Source of the DNA: Adhaeribacter pallidiroseus
Lineage (GTDB): Bacteria > Bacteroidota > Bacteroidia > Cytophagales > Hymenobacteraceae
Assembly: GCF_003340495.1 (NCBI RefSeq)
Contig: NZ_QASA01000001.1
Coordinates: 4,216,001 to 4,280,000 of the forward strand
Length of the DNA stretch: 64,000 nucleotides
Reading direction: 5' to 3'
This document shows, piece by piece, positions 30,642-40,412 of this stretch (positions are counted from its first letter, which is position 1; each line of letters begins with the position of its first letter). A program made the position numbers and the translations under genes. A model generated the notes under the pieces. That model ran no database searches. It had not been told where the DNA came from and worked only from the letters and a program-made list of their open reading frames with translations.

Positions 30642-31262
30642 ATGAAAACATCTTTTACATTCCGCTCCTTTCCGTTTCGTTTACCAGTAACCTGGCTCCC
30701 AATAGCGAGCTTTTTCCTGCTGGGCCTAAGCTTCGCTAATCCAGCCCTGGCCCAAACCATCCAGTGGGATAAAACGCTCGGTGGCTTCCATGACGACATA
30801 CTAACGGCGATGCAGCCCACGAGCGATGGCGGTTATATTGTGGGGGGCTCCTCCTCCTCGGGAATAGGTGGCGATAAAAGTGAACCTAACCGAGAAAACT
30901 CGTTTAATTCTAACGACTACTCTGATTATTGGATAGTAAAAACGGATGCGAAAGGTCAAAAAGTATGGGATAGAACTTTTGGCGGTGATTATTATGAATT
31001 TTTAAGTACTGTGCAGCAGACTAAAGATGGAGGTTATATTTTGGCTGGCACTTCGCATTCTAATATAAGTGGGGATAAAACCGAAAACAGTAAAGGCCAA
31101 GCAGATTTTTGGGTAGTGAAGGTAGACGCGACTGGTAATAAACAATGGGATAAAACCATCGGGGGAAAGTTAGATGATCAGTTAAGTTCTGTTCTGCAAA
31201 CAAGCGATGGTGGTTATATTTTGTACGGAGGATCTGAATCCAATACAAGTGGGGATAAATAA
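30642..31262 (+). CDS. Copy 7, translatable 5' part (206 aa)
   Basis: Signal peptide plus the first two P1 units and most of the third, ending SNTSGDK before the TAA. No sorting domain, so no T9SS export is expected. Confidence 0.6.
   Translation: MKTSFTFRSFPFRLPVTWLPIASFFLLGLSFANPALAQTIQWDKTLGGFHDDILTAMQPTSDGGYIVGGSSSSGIGGDKSEPNRENSFNSNDYSDYWIVKTDAKGQKVWDRTFGGDYYEFLSTVQQTKDGGYILAGTSHSNISGDKTENSKGQADFWVVKVDATGNKQWDKTIGGKLDDQLSSVLQTSDGGYILYGGSESNTSGDK
31260..31262 (+). other. Premature TAA in copy 7
   Basis: GAT AAA TAA GAA GAA here, where sister units read GAT AAA TCA GAA GAA. A single C-to-A substitution; the frame is unchanged on both sides. Confidence 0.88.
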
Positions 31263-31370
31263 GAAGAAAGCAAAGGAAGCCATGACTATTGGCTAGTAAA
31301 GATAGATGCCACTGGTAAAAAAGAATGGGATAAAACCTGGGGAGGCAATAATTACGATTTTTTAAGTGAA

Positions 31371-34300
31371 TTGCGACAAACTGCGGACGGGGGTTATATT
31401 CTGGGAGGTAGTTCCAGTTCTGATAAAAGCGGGGATAAATCGGAACCCAACCGAGAAAATAAAGCCCTGTATCGGGGAACTAGCGATTATTGGATCATAA
31501 AATTAAACGCCACCGGCCAAAAACAATGGGATAGAACATTTGGCGGGGCAGTAAGTGATTACTTAGCTTCTCTGCAACAAACCAGCGATGGGGGCTATAT
31601 CCTGGGTGGGTCATCTAACTCGGGCAAAAGTGGCGATAAAAGCGAAGCGCTCCGCAGTAGTTGCGCCGATACTTATTGCAATGATGACTACTGGGTAGTA
31701 AAGCTCAATGCCACGGGCCAGAAAGAATGGGACAAAACAATCGGTGGGAATAATAGTGATGCGCTAACCAACCTGCTACTAACCCAGGAGGACGGGTATA
31801 TGCTGGGCGGGTATTCCAATTCCGATATAGGCGGCGATAAATCGGATGGTAGAAAAGCGAAGAGTACAGATTATTGGGTAGTAAGGCTGGATGCGCTGGG
31901 CAATAAACTGGCGGATAAAACCATTGGCGGCAACAAACAAGATCAACTTACGGCTTTAGTTAATACGCCCGATAATGGTTTTCTCCTGGGCGGGTACTCT
32001 TATTCTGGCCGTAACGGCGATAAAACGGAACCGAACCGAGACCCAAATATTGAACTCTACAGCGAAACGTATGATTATTGGCTCGTTAAAATAGACAACA
32101 GCCTCAAGAAAGATCAAACTATTGCTATGGATTCCATTCACTATAAATCGCGTCTGGATTCGCCTTTCGCTCTTTCCGCCAAAGCCAGTACCGGCCTGCC
32201 CATTACCTATAGTATTGTATCAGGACCGGCCACCGTGAAAGGCAATGTAGTTACATTAACCGGTAAAAATGGTTTAGTTACCGTAAAAGCTACCCAGGCC
32301 GGCAATGCCACCTACAATCCGGTTACTATCACGAAATCTTTCCAGGTGTATTTACCCGCCCCTATTACCAAACAATGGGATCGGTTCCTGGGTGGCCAGG
32401 GCGGAGATAACCTGGAAGTCATGGTAGCCACCCCGGATGGGGGCTACTTACTGGGGGGTAGTAGTTCCGGTTCCGGCATCTCGGGGAACAAAAGCGAGTC
32501 CAACCGGGGAAAATACGATTACTGGGTTATCAAAGTAGATGTAAATGGATATAAAGTTTGGGACAAAACCTTTGGTGGCTCCCAATACGATTTCCTGAAA
32601 GCTTTGGTGGCTACCCCCGACGGCGGTTACCTGCTGGGCGGCACTTCGCAATCGGGTATAAGCAAGGATAAAACCGAAGCCAACAAAGGCGAACCCGATA
32701 AATACGGGAGCCCGGATACGGATTACTGGGTTGTAAAAATTGATGCTAACGGTAACAAACTTTGGGATAAAACCATCGGCGGCGACTTCCAGGAGAGCTT
32801 AACTTCTTTAGCCGCGGCTCCCGACGGGAGCTACTTGCTAAGTGGCCTTTCGTTGTCTGGTATTAGCGATGACAAAACCGAAGACCGGAAAGGCTGCGAC
32901 GAGGAATATCCGGATTATTGCTTTACCGATGTCTGGGTAGTAAAGTTAGACCATGACGGGAACAAACTCTGGGACCGTACTTTAGGTTATCAAGGATCTA
33001 GCGACTATCCAACCTCGCTGGTAGCTACACCCGATAATCAGTTTCTGTTGGGTGGTACTTACAATGGTTATTGGTTACTTAAGCTCGACACCAACGGCCA
33101 GCAGGTTTGGGAAAAGTCTTTTGAGTATGGTACTTTACAAAAGCTCATTGCTACTTCTGATAGTGGGTATTTACTGGGTGGTACGTCTAATTCAGGCATT
33201 ACCAAAGATAAAAGCGAACCCCCTATTAAAACCCCCGACCTGTATACCACTACCGATTACTGGCTAATAAAAGTAGATGCTAATGGTAACAAAGTGTGGG
33301 ATAAAACGCTAGGTAGTACTAGCGAAGACGAATTAGCATCCCTGGCCGAAACCCCTGATGGTGGCTTTTTGGTGGGCGGCACGTCGGGCGGGAACTTAGG
33401 CGCCGATAAAAGCGAAGATTCTCAGTCTTCCGATATGTGGTTGGTTAAAATCAACGGCACCACGGGACAGAAGGAGTGGGATAAAACCTTTAGCTTTGAA
33501 GGTCCGAATAATTTAAAAGATGTAATTGTTTCCCGCACGGGGGATTATTTGGTGGGCGGTAGCTTCGACCCGAAATATGTAAAATCTGAAGACTGGAAAG
33601 GTAGTTCTGACTATTGGGTAATTAAATTAAGAGAGTTTCAAACTTCTTCACTAGCCTCTTCCTGGGAAATGCGCTACGGCGGCAACGGTACCGATAACCT
33701 TACCTCTACCATTAAAACTACCGATGGCGGCTACTTAAGCGGCGGTTACACCAACTCGGGCGTAAGCGGCGACAAGAGCCAAACCGCTCACGGTAAAAAC
33801 GACTACTGGATTGTAAAATCCGACAAGAACGGCAAGAAAATCTGGGATAAACGCTATGGTGGTAGTGGTGAAGATTACCTGAACCGCGTGATACAAACGG
33901 CTGACGGTGGTTTCTTACTAGCGGGTTCTTCGTTCTCAGGCAAGAGCGGCGACAAGTCCGAAGCTAGTAAAGGCAACCGCGACTACTGGCTGGTAAAAAC
34001 CGATGTGCAGGGCAATAAACAGTGGGATAAGACTTACGGCGGTTCCGGGGAAGAGGAACTCGTGAAAGTTATTCAACTGAGTACGGGCGAGTACGTACTG
34101 GGCGGGTATAGCAACTCGCCAACCAGCGGCGATAAAACCCAAGTAACACAAGGAGGAACGGATTACTGGCTCGTCAAAATTTCAAAAAATGGCACTTTAC
34201 TCTGGGATCAACGCTACGGGGGCAACTTAGCCGAAACGCTCGGCAGCTTTGTTCAAACTCCCGATGGCGGCTACTTACTCGGAGGCAGTTCCTTGTCGGG

Positions 34301-35234
34301 TAAGTCCGGGGATAAAAGCCTGGTCAGCCAGGGAGCGAGTGATTACTGGGTGGTGAAAACGGATAAACAAGGCAAGATCGTCTGGGAGAAAACCTTGGGT
34401 GGCAATCAGCAGGATGAAGTCTACTCGGTGGGTATGAACTCCGCTAAAAACTACTTTATCGCCGGCACAAGTTCTTCCGGCAAAAGCGGCGACAAAAGCC
34501 AAGCAAATCAAGGAGGCAAAGATTACTGGTTAATCACCCTGGATCAGAATGGCAATAAACTGTGGGATCGTACTTTTGACGGCAGTAAAGATGATGAACT
34601 TCGGGCTAGCACGTTTACCAGTAAAGGCCACTACGTACTGGCCGGTCATTCCTCCTCCGAGGTAAGCGGCGATAAAACCCAGGACAGCCAAGGCGACAAT
34701 GATTACTGGGTAGTAACCGTAGACCAGCAAGGAAATAAAGTACAAGACTTGCGTTATGGCGGCAGCGGTACGGAAGAACTCCGCACCGTGACCCAAACCA
34801 AAGATGGCGGTCTGCTCTTAGCCGGTAGATCTGCTTCGGGCGTAAGTGGAGATAGAACGCAACCTAGTCAAGGCGGCACGGATTACTGGCTCGTGAAAGT
34901 AGCTCCCCAAACTAGTCCAGCAGTAGCCGCCAGACAAGCTAACTTGGTAGCAGAACCCGTAACGCAACCGGTATTCATCAACCTGCAAGCTTATCCCAAC
35001 CCGTTCCAAGAGAAAGTTACCATCCGCTTTTCGGTAGAAACTACCCAGACCGTGAGTTTGCAAGCCTACGATAGTCAGGGCAGAAAAGTAGCTACTCTTT
35101 ACCAGAACCAAGCTCAAGCGCAACAAGTATATCAGGTAGAATGGCAAGCTACTTCACAACCCACTGGTCTGTACTTTTTACGTCTGCAAACGCAAGACAA
35201 AGTACAAACCCTGAAAGTACTCTTAACTAAGTAA
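31371..35234 (+). CDS. Copy 7, 3' part after the stop (1287 aa)
   Basis: Same frame as the upstream part. It encodes P1 units 4-7, the Ig-like domain, P2, P3 and the sorting domain. The apparent TTG start lies inside a repeat (LRQTADGGY) and there is no signal peptide, so on its own it is probably not a functional exported protein. Confidence 0.5.
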   Translation: MRQTADGGYILGGSSSSDKSGDKSEPNRENKALYRGTSDYWIIKLNATGQKQWDRTFGGAVSDYLASLQQTSDGGYILGGSSNSGKSGDKSEALRSSCADTYCNDDYWVVKLNATGQKEWDKTIGGNNSDALTNLLLTQEDGYMLGGYSNSDIGGDKSDGRKAKSTDYWVVRLDALGNKLADKTIGGNKQDQLTALVNTPDNGFLLGGYSYSGRNGDKTEPNRDPNIELYSETYDYWLVKIDNSLKKDQTIAMDSIHYKSRLDSPFALSAKASTGLPITYSIVSGPATVKGNVVTLTGKNGLVTVKATQAGNATYNPVTITKSFQVYLPAPITKQWDRFLGGQGGDNLEVMVATPDGGYLLGGSSSGSGISGNKSESNRGKYDYWVIKVDVNGYKVWDKTFGGSQYDFLKALVATPDGGYLLGGTSQSGISKDKTEANKGEPDKYGSPDTDYWVVKIDANGNKLWDKTIGGDFQESLTSLAAAPDGSYLLSGLSLSGISDDKTEDRKGCDEEYPDYCFTDVWVVKLDHDGNKLWDRTLGYQGSSDYPTSLVATPDNQFLLGGTYNGYWLLKLDTNGQQVWEKSFEYGTLQKLIATSDSGYLLGGTSNSGITKDKSEPPIKTPDLYTTTDYWLIKVDANGNKVWDKTLGSTSEDELASLAETPDGGFLVGGTSGGNLGADKSEDSQSSDMWLVKINGTTGQKEWDKTFSFEGPNNLKDVIVSRTGDYLVGGSFDPKYVKSEDWKGSSDYWVIKLREFQTSSLASSWEMRYGGNGTDNLTSTIKTTDGGYLSGGYTNSGVSGDKSQTAHGKNDYWIVKSDKNGKKIWDKRYGGSGEDYLNRVIQTADGGFLLAGSSFSGKSGDKSEASKGNRDYWLVKTDVQGNKQWDKTYGGSGEEELVKVIQLSTGEYVLGGYSNSPTSGDKTQVTQGGTDYWLVKISKNGTLLWDQRYGGNLAETLGSFVQTPDGGYLLGGSSLSGKSGDKSLVSQGASDYWVVKTDKQGKIVWEKTLGGNQQDEVYSVGMNSAKNYFIAGTSSSGKSGDKSQANQGGKDYWLITLDQNGNKLWDRTFDGSKDDELRASTFTSKGHYVLAGHSSSEVSGDKTQDSQGDNDYWVVTVDQQGNKVQDLRYGGSGTEELRTVTQTKDGGLLLAGRSASGVSGDRTQPSQGGTDYWLVKVAPQTSPAVAARQANLVAEPVTQPVFINLQAYPNPFQEKVTIRFSVETTQTVSLQAYDSQGRKVATLYQNQAQAQQVYQVEWQATSQPTGLYFLRLQTQDKVQTLKVLLTK

Positions 35235-35249
35235 GTTACTTCTAGTAGT

Positions 35250-35287
35250 AGCCAACAACCAGCACACGATTATGCTGGTTATTGGCT
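35250..35287 (+). terminator. Hairpin after copy 7, possible terminator
   Basis: 15-bp stem with one mismatch, AGCCAACAACCAGCA (35250-35264) with 35273-35287, and an 8-nt loop. Only ATTAATT follows, with no clear T-run, so termination efficiency is doubtful. It differs in sequence from the common stem type. Confidence 0.5.
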
Positions 35288-35314
35288 ATTAATTACCGAT
35301 TGAGTTACCCCAAA

Positions 35315-35361
35315 ATACCTGAATCAGGTGTTTTCCCATGCGGCATTTAAAACTAACTTGT
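35315..35361 (+). promoter_or_regulatory. Diverged operator and promoter of copy 8
   Basis: ATACCTGAATCAGGTGT (35315-35331) contains the inverted repeat ACCTGA/TCAGGT, with arms one base closer than in the other sites. After AGGTGT-TT there are again exactly 20 bp before TAACTTGT (35354-35361). The TTG box has become TTT. The retained spacing argues that this is the same promoter, altered. Confidence 0.5.
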
Positions 35362-35488
35362 GTTCCAACGCTGATTGCTGATTCAGGGATAAGAAATTAA
35401 AAATACTTATTACGAAACACTTACTTGGGTCAATCCCAATCGGTTAGCCAATACCAAAACCTATAAAAATCTCATTAATTCTACTCTT

Positions 35489-38400
35489 ATGAAAACAAGC
35501 TTTACTCCCTCCGTTTTCTGGCTTCCAGCATTTTATTTTTTTAGAAATTTAGCCCAAATCCTAATTCTTCTGCTTTTCTGCTTATGCCTCTCTCCTTTTG
35601 CACAAGCCCAAACCATTGAATGGGATAAAACCTTCGGTGGTTCAGGGAATGATAAATTATCCACGGTGCAACCAACGAGCGATGGTGGCTATATTCTGGG
35701 CGGAAGTTCTTCGTCGGGTATCAGTGGTGAAAAATCCGAACCTAATAGAGGAGGGAATGATTATTGGATGGTGAAAACAGATGCCCAAGGTCAAAAAATA
35801 TGGGATAAAACATTCGGTAGCGCAGGAGATGATTTCCTGAACGTTGTGCAGCAAACCCAAGATGGTGGCTATATCTTGGGTGGTTATTCCAGTTCGGATA
35901 AAAGTGGGGATAAGTCTCAGGATGGTAATGGCGGGGCTGATGAGTGGGGGCTGATTGCCAATGATTTTTGGATTATTAAGGTAAATAGCCAAGGCAGTAA
36001 AGAATGGGATAAAACCATTGGCGGCATTGGCGAAGATCAGTTACAAACCATCTACCAAACCAAGGATGGCGGTTACCTGTTAGGAGGAACTTCCTTTGCT
36101 GGTATTAGCGGCGACAAGAGCCAAAGTAGCAAAGGTAACAGCGATTATTGGATTGTAAAGATAAACGCATCTGGCCAAAAAGAATGGGATCAAGCCTTTG
36201 GGGGTGATCGTTTTGAATACCTAGCCGAATTACAGCCAACTGCCGATGGCGGTTATATCTTAGGCGGTAACTCTAGTTCCGATAAAGGAGGAGATAAATC
36301 GGAACCCAATAGAATAAACCGGGAAAAATACAAAGAAACCCACGATTACTGGATAGTTAAATTGTCTGCTACCGGCCAAAAAGAATGGGACAGAACTTAC
36401 GGCGGCGAAGTAAGCGAATTCTTAACCGCCCTCCAACCAACCCGGGATGGCGGCTACATATTAGGTGGAACCTCTAACTCTGGTAAAACCGGCGATAAAA
36501 GCGAAGGCGTTAAAAGTACTTGCCGCTATAGTTATTGTAAGCTCAATTATTGGGTAGTAAAGCTCAACTCCACAGGCAATAAGGAATGGGACAAGACTTT
36601 AGGGGGCAATTATTCTGAATATTTAACCGCCTTACAGCAAACAAGCTCTGGTGGTTATTTAATAGGTGGTTACTCCGAATCCGATCAGGGAGGCGACAAA
36701 TCGGATTCAAATAAAATCGGGAATAAGGGATATAATTACAACGATTACTGGGTAGTGACCTTAGATGCCCAAGGTAACAAACTAGCGGATAAAACCATTG
36801 GCGGTACCAACTACGACGAACTAGCTGCTATTATTAATACTCCAGATGGCGGTTTTTTATTGGGCGGATATTCGCATTCGGGTATTAGCGGCGATAAAAC
36901 CGAACCCAATCGGGATCCGGATTTTACTACTAATACTAATGCCTATGATTATTGGATTGTTAAAATCGATAATGGTATTAAGAAAGACCAAAACCTGGTT
37001 TTTGATACTATATCCTACAAAACGCACCTGGATTCGCCTTTTACGCTTTCAGCCAAAGCCAGTACCGGCCTGCCCGTTACCTTTAGCATTGTGTCGGGGC
37101 CGGCCACGGTAAAAAACAATGTAGTTACTTTAACCGGTAAAAACGGCCTGGTTACCGTTAAAGCTACCCAAACGGGAAATACCACCTACAACTCCGTTTC
37201 TATTACCCAAACTTTTTATGTGTATTTGCCCGCCCCTATTACGAAACAATGGGACCAATTTCTGGGTGGCAGTGCCGATGATGGCTTGGCAACTTTAATA
37301 GCTACCCCGGATGGCGGTTATTTGTTAGGCGGCAATTCCAGTTCCGGCATTTCGGGCACCAAAAGCGAACCTAACCGGGGCCGCAGCGATTACTGGATTA
37401 TAAAAGTAGATGTAAATGGCCAGAAAGTTTGGGATAAAACCTTTGGCGGAGCGGATAGCGAATACCTGAAAGCTTTAGTCGCCACTCCGGATGGTGGTTA
37501 TTTGCTGGGCGGCACGTCGGAATCCGGTATTAGCGGCGATAAAACCGAAGACCGCAAAGGCGAACCCGATGAGTTTGGATACCCTGATTCGGATTACTGG
37601 GTAATAAAAATAGATGCCAAGGGTAACAAAATCTGGGATAAAACCCTTGGGGGTGATTTTGGAGAGAGTTTAACTTCTGTTGCCGCCGCGCCGGATGGGA
37701 GTTTGCTGCTAAGCGGGCTTTCTTATTCGGGCATCAGCGATGATAAAACCGAAGACCGGCAAGGCTGCAACCCGGAATATCCGGATTATATTTGTTATAA
37801 TGATGTGTGGGTAGTAAAGTTAGACCGCGACGGCAATAAACTCTGGGACCGTACTTTGGGTTATAAAGAAGGTGATGACAATCCAACTTTTCTGTTAGCC
37901 ACGCCCGATAACCAGTTTCTGTTGGGCGGTACTTACAATGGTTATTGGTTACTCAAGCTCGATACCAACGGCCAGCAAGTTTGGGAGAAAAGGTATTTCG
38001 CAGGGATTTTACAAAAAGTAATTACCACATTTGATGGAGGCTTTTTGCTGGGTGGGTGGTCAGGCCATAGCATCACCCAAGACAAAAGTGAACCGGTTAT
38101 CGGCGATCCTTTTTGGGAATATCCAGACTACTGGGTAGTAAAAATAGATGTTAATGGTAATAAAATTTGGGATAAAACCTTGGGTGGTACCAGCGAAGAC
38201 GTCTTAATTTCCATGGCCGAAACGCCCGACCACGGCTTTTTATTGGGTGGTACATCAAGCTCGAAACGCGGTGCGGATAAGAGTGAAGATTCAAACTATG
38301 AAGACATGTGGCTGATTAAAATTAACGGCACCAATGGGCAGAAAGAATGGGATAAGACTTTTGTTAACGGAGGTAAGTATGCATTTAGAGATGTAATCGT

Positions 38401-40102
38401 TACCCGCGAAGGCGATTATCTCATAGGAGGCGCCTTCATTCCCCAACAGCCAACGAATGAGATTGAAAAAGGCTCTAATTACTGGATTATTAAATTAAAA
38501 GAATTCCAGACATCTTCATTAGCTTCCTTCTGGAACCTGCGCTATGGCGGCAATGGCACCGATAATCTTACCTCTACGATCAAAACCCAAGATGGTGGTT
38601 ATCTTTCCGGTGGCTACACCAACTCCGGCATAAGCGGTGATAAAACGCAAATTAGCCAAGGTAAAAACGATTACTGGATTGTAAAATGCGATAAAAATGG
38701 CAAAAAGCTTTGGGACAAACGCTATGGTGGTTCCAATGATGATTACCTGAACCGCGTCCTCCAAACGCAAGACGGCGGCTACTTACTAGCGGGTTCCTCG
38801 CTATCGGGTAAAAGTGGTGATAAAACAGAAGTGAGTAAAGGTGACCGCGACTACTGGATCATTAAAACCGATGCACAAGGTAACAAGCAGTGGGACAAAA
38901 CTTTTGGCGGTTCCGGCGAAGAAGAACTTGTGAAAGTAATTCAGCTAAGTACCGGAGAATACGTGCTGGGTGGTTACAGCAACTCGCCGGTAAGCGGCGA
39001 CAAAACGCAAGCCTCTCAAGGCAGCTCGGATTACTGGATTTTAAAAATAAGTAGTACCGGTACCCTGATCTGGGATCAACGCTACGGCGGGGGCGCAGCA
39101 GAAACGCTGGGCAGTTTCATCCAAACAACTGATGGGGGTTTCTTACTTGGGGGTAGTTCCTTATCCGGAAAGTCAGGTGATAAAAGTCAAGTAAGCCAAG
39201 GTGGCAGTGATTACTGGGTGGTAAAAACCGATAAACAAGGCACCTTAGTTTGGGAGAAAACCTTCGGTGGCAACAGTGCTGATGAGGCTTACTCCGTGGG
39301 CATGAACTCCGATAACAACTACTTCATCTCCGGCACCAGTAGTTCGGGCAAAAGCGGCAATAAAACGCAAGCGAGTCAAGGCGGTAAAGATTTCTGGTTA
39401 GTTACTTTAGATGAGAAAGGTACAAAGTTATGGGATAGAACCTTCGGGGGTAGTAAAGATGATGAACTGCGGGCTAGCACTTACACCCACCAAGGCCACT
39501 ACGTACTGGCGGGTCACTCCTACTCGGATATCAGTGGCGATAAAACCCAGGACAGTCAGGGCGAAAGCGACTACTGGGCAGTAGTAGTAGACGAAAACGG
39601 TAATAAAGTACAAGACCTACGCTTTGGTGGCAGCGGTAAAGAAGAACTCAGAACCGTTACCCAGACCAAAGATGGCGGCATACTCTTAGCAGGAAGATCC
39701 AGCTCGGGCGTAAGTGGGGATCGTACCCAGCCGAGTCAAGGTAGCACCGATTATTGGCTGGTGAAAGTAGCTCCTCAAACCAGCCCGATCCTCGCTGCCC
39801 GGCAAGCTACTGTAACGGCAGAACCCGTAAGTAAAACGGCATTTTTAAACCTGCAAGCTTATCCCAATCCTTTCCAGGAGAAAGTAACCATCAGCTTTAC
39901 CCTACCCGACACGCAAATGGTTACAGTTAAAGTACTCGATAGCCAGGGTAAGGCAATTGCTACGCTGTTCCAAGAAGATGCTAACGCCAACCAAACCTAC
40001 CAGGTAGAGTGGCAAGCGGGTAAACAAGAAAGTGGCTTGTACTTTTTACGCCTGCAAACTGCCGGAAAAGTACAACATCAAAAAGTACTCCTCACCAAGT
40101 AG
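35489..40102 (+). CDS. Array copy 8: T9SS triple-propeller repeat protein (1537 aa)
   Basis: MKTSF start with a long n-region containing FFRNL; predicted cleavage A40|Q41. Seven P1 units, Ig-like about 498-580, seven P2 units to about 1011, seven P3 units to about 1425, and a sorting domain about 1454-1537. P1 unit 5 has CRYSYC (36521-36538). P2 unit 3 has CNPEYPDYIC, matching copy 7. P2 unit 4 is shortened (DNQFLLGGTYNGYW), also as in copy 7. The sorting domain is a mosaic: the first part is the TLPDTQ/VLDSQG subtype and the end (LYFLRLQTAGKV) is the subtype of copies 5 and 12. It ends in TAG, unlike most copies. P3 is of the copy 2/3/4/13 lineage. Confidence 0.93.
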   Translation: MKTSFTPSVFWLPAFYFFRNLAQILILLLFCLCLSPFAQAQTIEWDKTFGGSGNDKLSTVQPTSDGGYILGGSSSSGISGEKSEPNRGGNDYWMVKTDAQGQKIWDKTFGSAGDDFLNVVQQTQDGGYILGGYSSSDKSGDKSQDGNGGADEWGLIANDFWIIKVNSQGSKEWDKTIGGIGEDQLQTIYQTKDGGYLLGGTSFAGISGDKSQSSKGNSDYWIVKINASGQKEWDQAFGGDRFEYLAELQPTADGGYILGGNSSSDKGGDKSEPNRINREKYKETHDYWIVKLSATGQKEWDRTYGGEVSEFLTALQPTRDGGYILGGTSNSGKTGDKSEGVKSTCRYSYCKLNYWVVKLNSTGNKEWDKTLGGNYSEYLTALQQTSSGGYLIGGYSESDQGGDKSDSNKIGNKGYNYNDYWVVTLDAQGNKLADKTIGGTNYDELAAIINTPDGGFLLGGYSHSGISGDKTEPNRDPDFTTNTNAYDYWIVKIDNGIKKDQNLVFDTISYKTHLDSPFTLSAKASTGLPVTFSIVSGPATVKNNVVTLTGKNGLVTVKATQTGNTTYNSVSITQTFYVYLPAPITKQWDQFLGGSADDGLATLIATPDGGYLLGGNSSSGISGTKSEPNRGRSDYWIIKVDVNGQKVWDKTFGGADSEYLKALVATPDGGYLLGGTSESGISGDKTEDRKGEPDEFGYPDSDYWVIKIDAKGNKIWDKTLGGDFGESLTSVAAAPDGSLLLSGLSYSGISDDKTEDRQGCNPEYPDYICYNDVWVVKLDRDGNKLWDRTLGYKEGDDNPTFLLATPDNQFLLGGTYNGYWLLKLDTNGQQVWEKRYFAGILQKVITTFDGGFLLGGWSGHSITQDKSEPVIGDPFWEYPDYWVVKIDVNGNKIWDKTLGGTSEDVLISMAETPDHGFLLGGTSSSKRGADKSEDSNYEDMWLIKINGTNGQKEWDKTFVNGGKYAFRDVIVTREGDYLIGGAFIPQQPTNEIEKGSNYWIIKLKEFQTSSLASFWNLRYGGNGTDNLTSTIKTQDGGYLSGGYTNSGISGDKTQISQGKNDYWIVKCDKNGKKLWDKRYGGSNDDYLNRVLQTQDGGYLLAGSSLSGKSGDKTEVSKGDRDYWIIKTDAQGNKQWDKTFGGSGEEELVKVIQLSTGEYVLGGYSNSPVSGDKTQASQGSSDYWILKISSTGTLIWDQRYGGGAAETLGSFIQTTDGGFLLGGSSLSGKSGDKSQVSQGGSDYWVVKTDKQGTLVWEKTFGGNSADEAYSVGMNSDNNYFISGTSSSGKSGNKTQASQGGKDFWLVTLDEKGTKLWDRTFGGSKDDELRASTYTHQGHYVLAGHSYSDISGDKTQDSQGESDYWAVVVDENGNKVQDLRFGGSGKEELRTVTQTKDGGILLAGRSSSGVSGDRTQPSQGSTDYWLVKVAPQTSPILAARQATVTAEPVSKTAFLNLQAYPNPFQEKVTISFTLPDTQMVTVKVLDSQGKAIATLFQEDANANQTYQVEWQAGKQESGLYFLRLQTAGKVQHQKVLLTK

Positions 40103-40125
40103 TTTTTTAAATTTTTACTTTTCCC

Positions 40126-40158
40126 GAAAGCCAGCCCGAGCATCTCTGGCCGGCTTTC
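40126..40158 (+). terminator. Intrinsic terminator of copy 8
   Basis: 11-bp stem with one mismatch, GAAAGCCAGCC (40126-40136) with GGCCGGCTTTC (40148-40158), then GTATTTTC. The bases from the stop codon through the stem and on to GTATTTTCTTAAG closely match those after copy 5. Confidence 0.8.
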
Positions 40159-40259
40159 GTATTTTCTTAAGTGAAAGTACCAAGCAGAACCTGGGTTACC
40201 TATCCCCTATCAATCGCTAGCTTTAAAGTTATAAAATCAGCCCGGCTATCTGTATTAAA

Positions 40260-40307
40260 ATACCTAAACTTAGGTATTGCCTGCTGCCTAATACAACCAT
40301 AATATTG
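40260..40307 (+). promoter_or_regulatory. Palindromic operator and promoter of copy 9
   Basis: ATACCTAAACTTAGGTAT (40260-40277), overlapping TTG (40277-40279), 20 bp, then TAATATTG (40300-40307). The gene starts 105 bp downstream. The rest of the 310-bp gap shows no gene. Confidence 0.75.
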
Positions 40308-40412
40308 TAAGCGCGGTATATTTCTAAGCTACAACTAATTACCGTTGAATCTCATTTTCCGGCTGCCCTTAGTTGTGGATTACCTGCTATTAAAAATATT
40401 TTACTCTTTTGT

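Larger units (their letters stand above)
30642..35234 (+). pseudogene. Array copy 7: triple-propeller gene with an in-frame stop
   Basis: MKTSF start; predicted cleavage A37|Q38. The full frame would give 1530 codons: seven P1 units, Ig-like (about 32107-32350), seven P2 units, seven P3 units (33655-34900), and a sorting domain (from about 34981, YPNPFQEKV, ending KVLLTK). The TAA at 31260-31262 lies in P1 unit 3, exactly where the repeat expects the Ser of GDKSEE. Other units encode that Ser as TCA, so one C-to-A change explains it. Reading continues in the same frame afterwards. P1 unit 5 carries CADTYC, P2 unit 3 carries CDEEYPDYC. Its P1 end, Ig-like domain and P2 are closely matched by copy 8, so the pair looks like a tandem duplication in which this one decayed. 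Confidence 0.85.

Noticed and set aside
40032-40220. 62-codon frame at the end of copy 8
   Set aside because: Out-of-frame reading through the sorting domain and terminator; no independent support.
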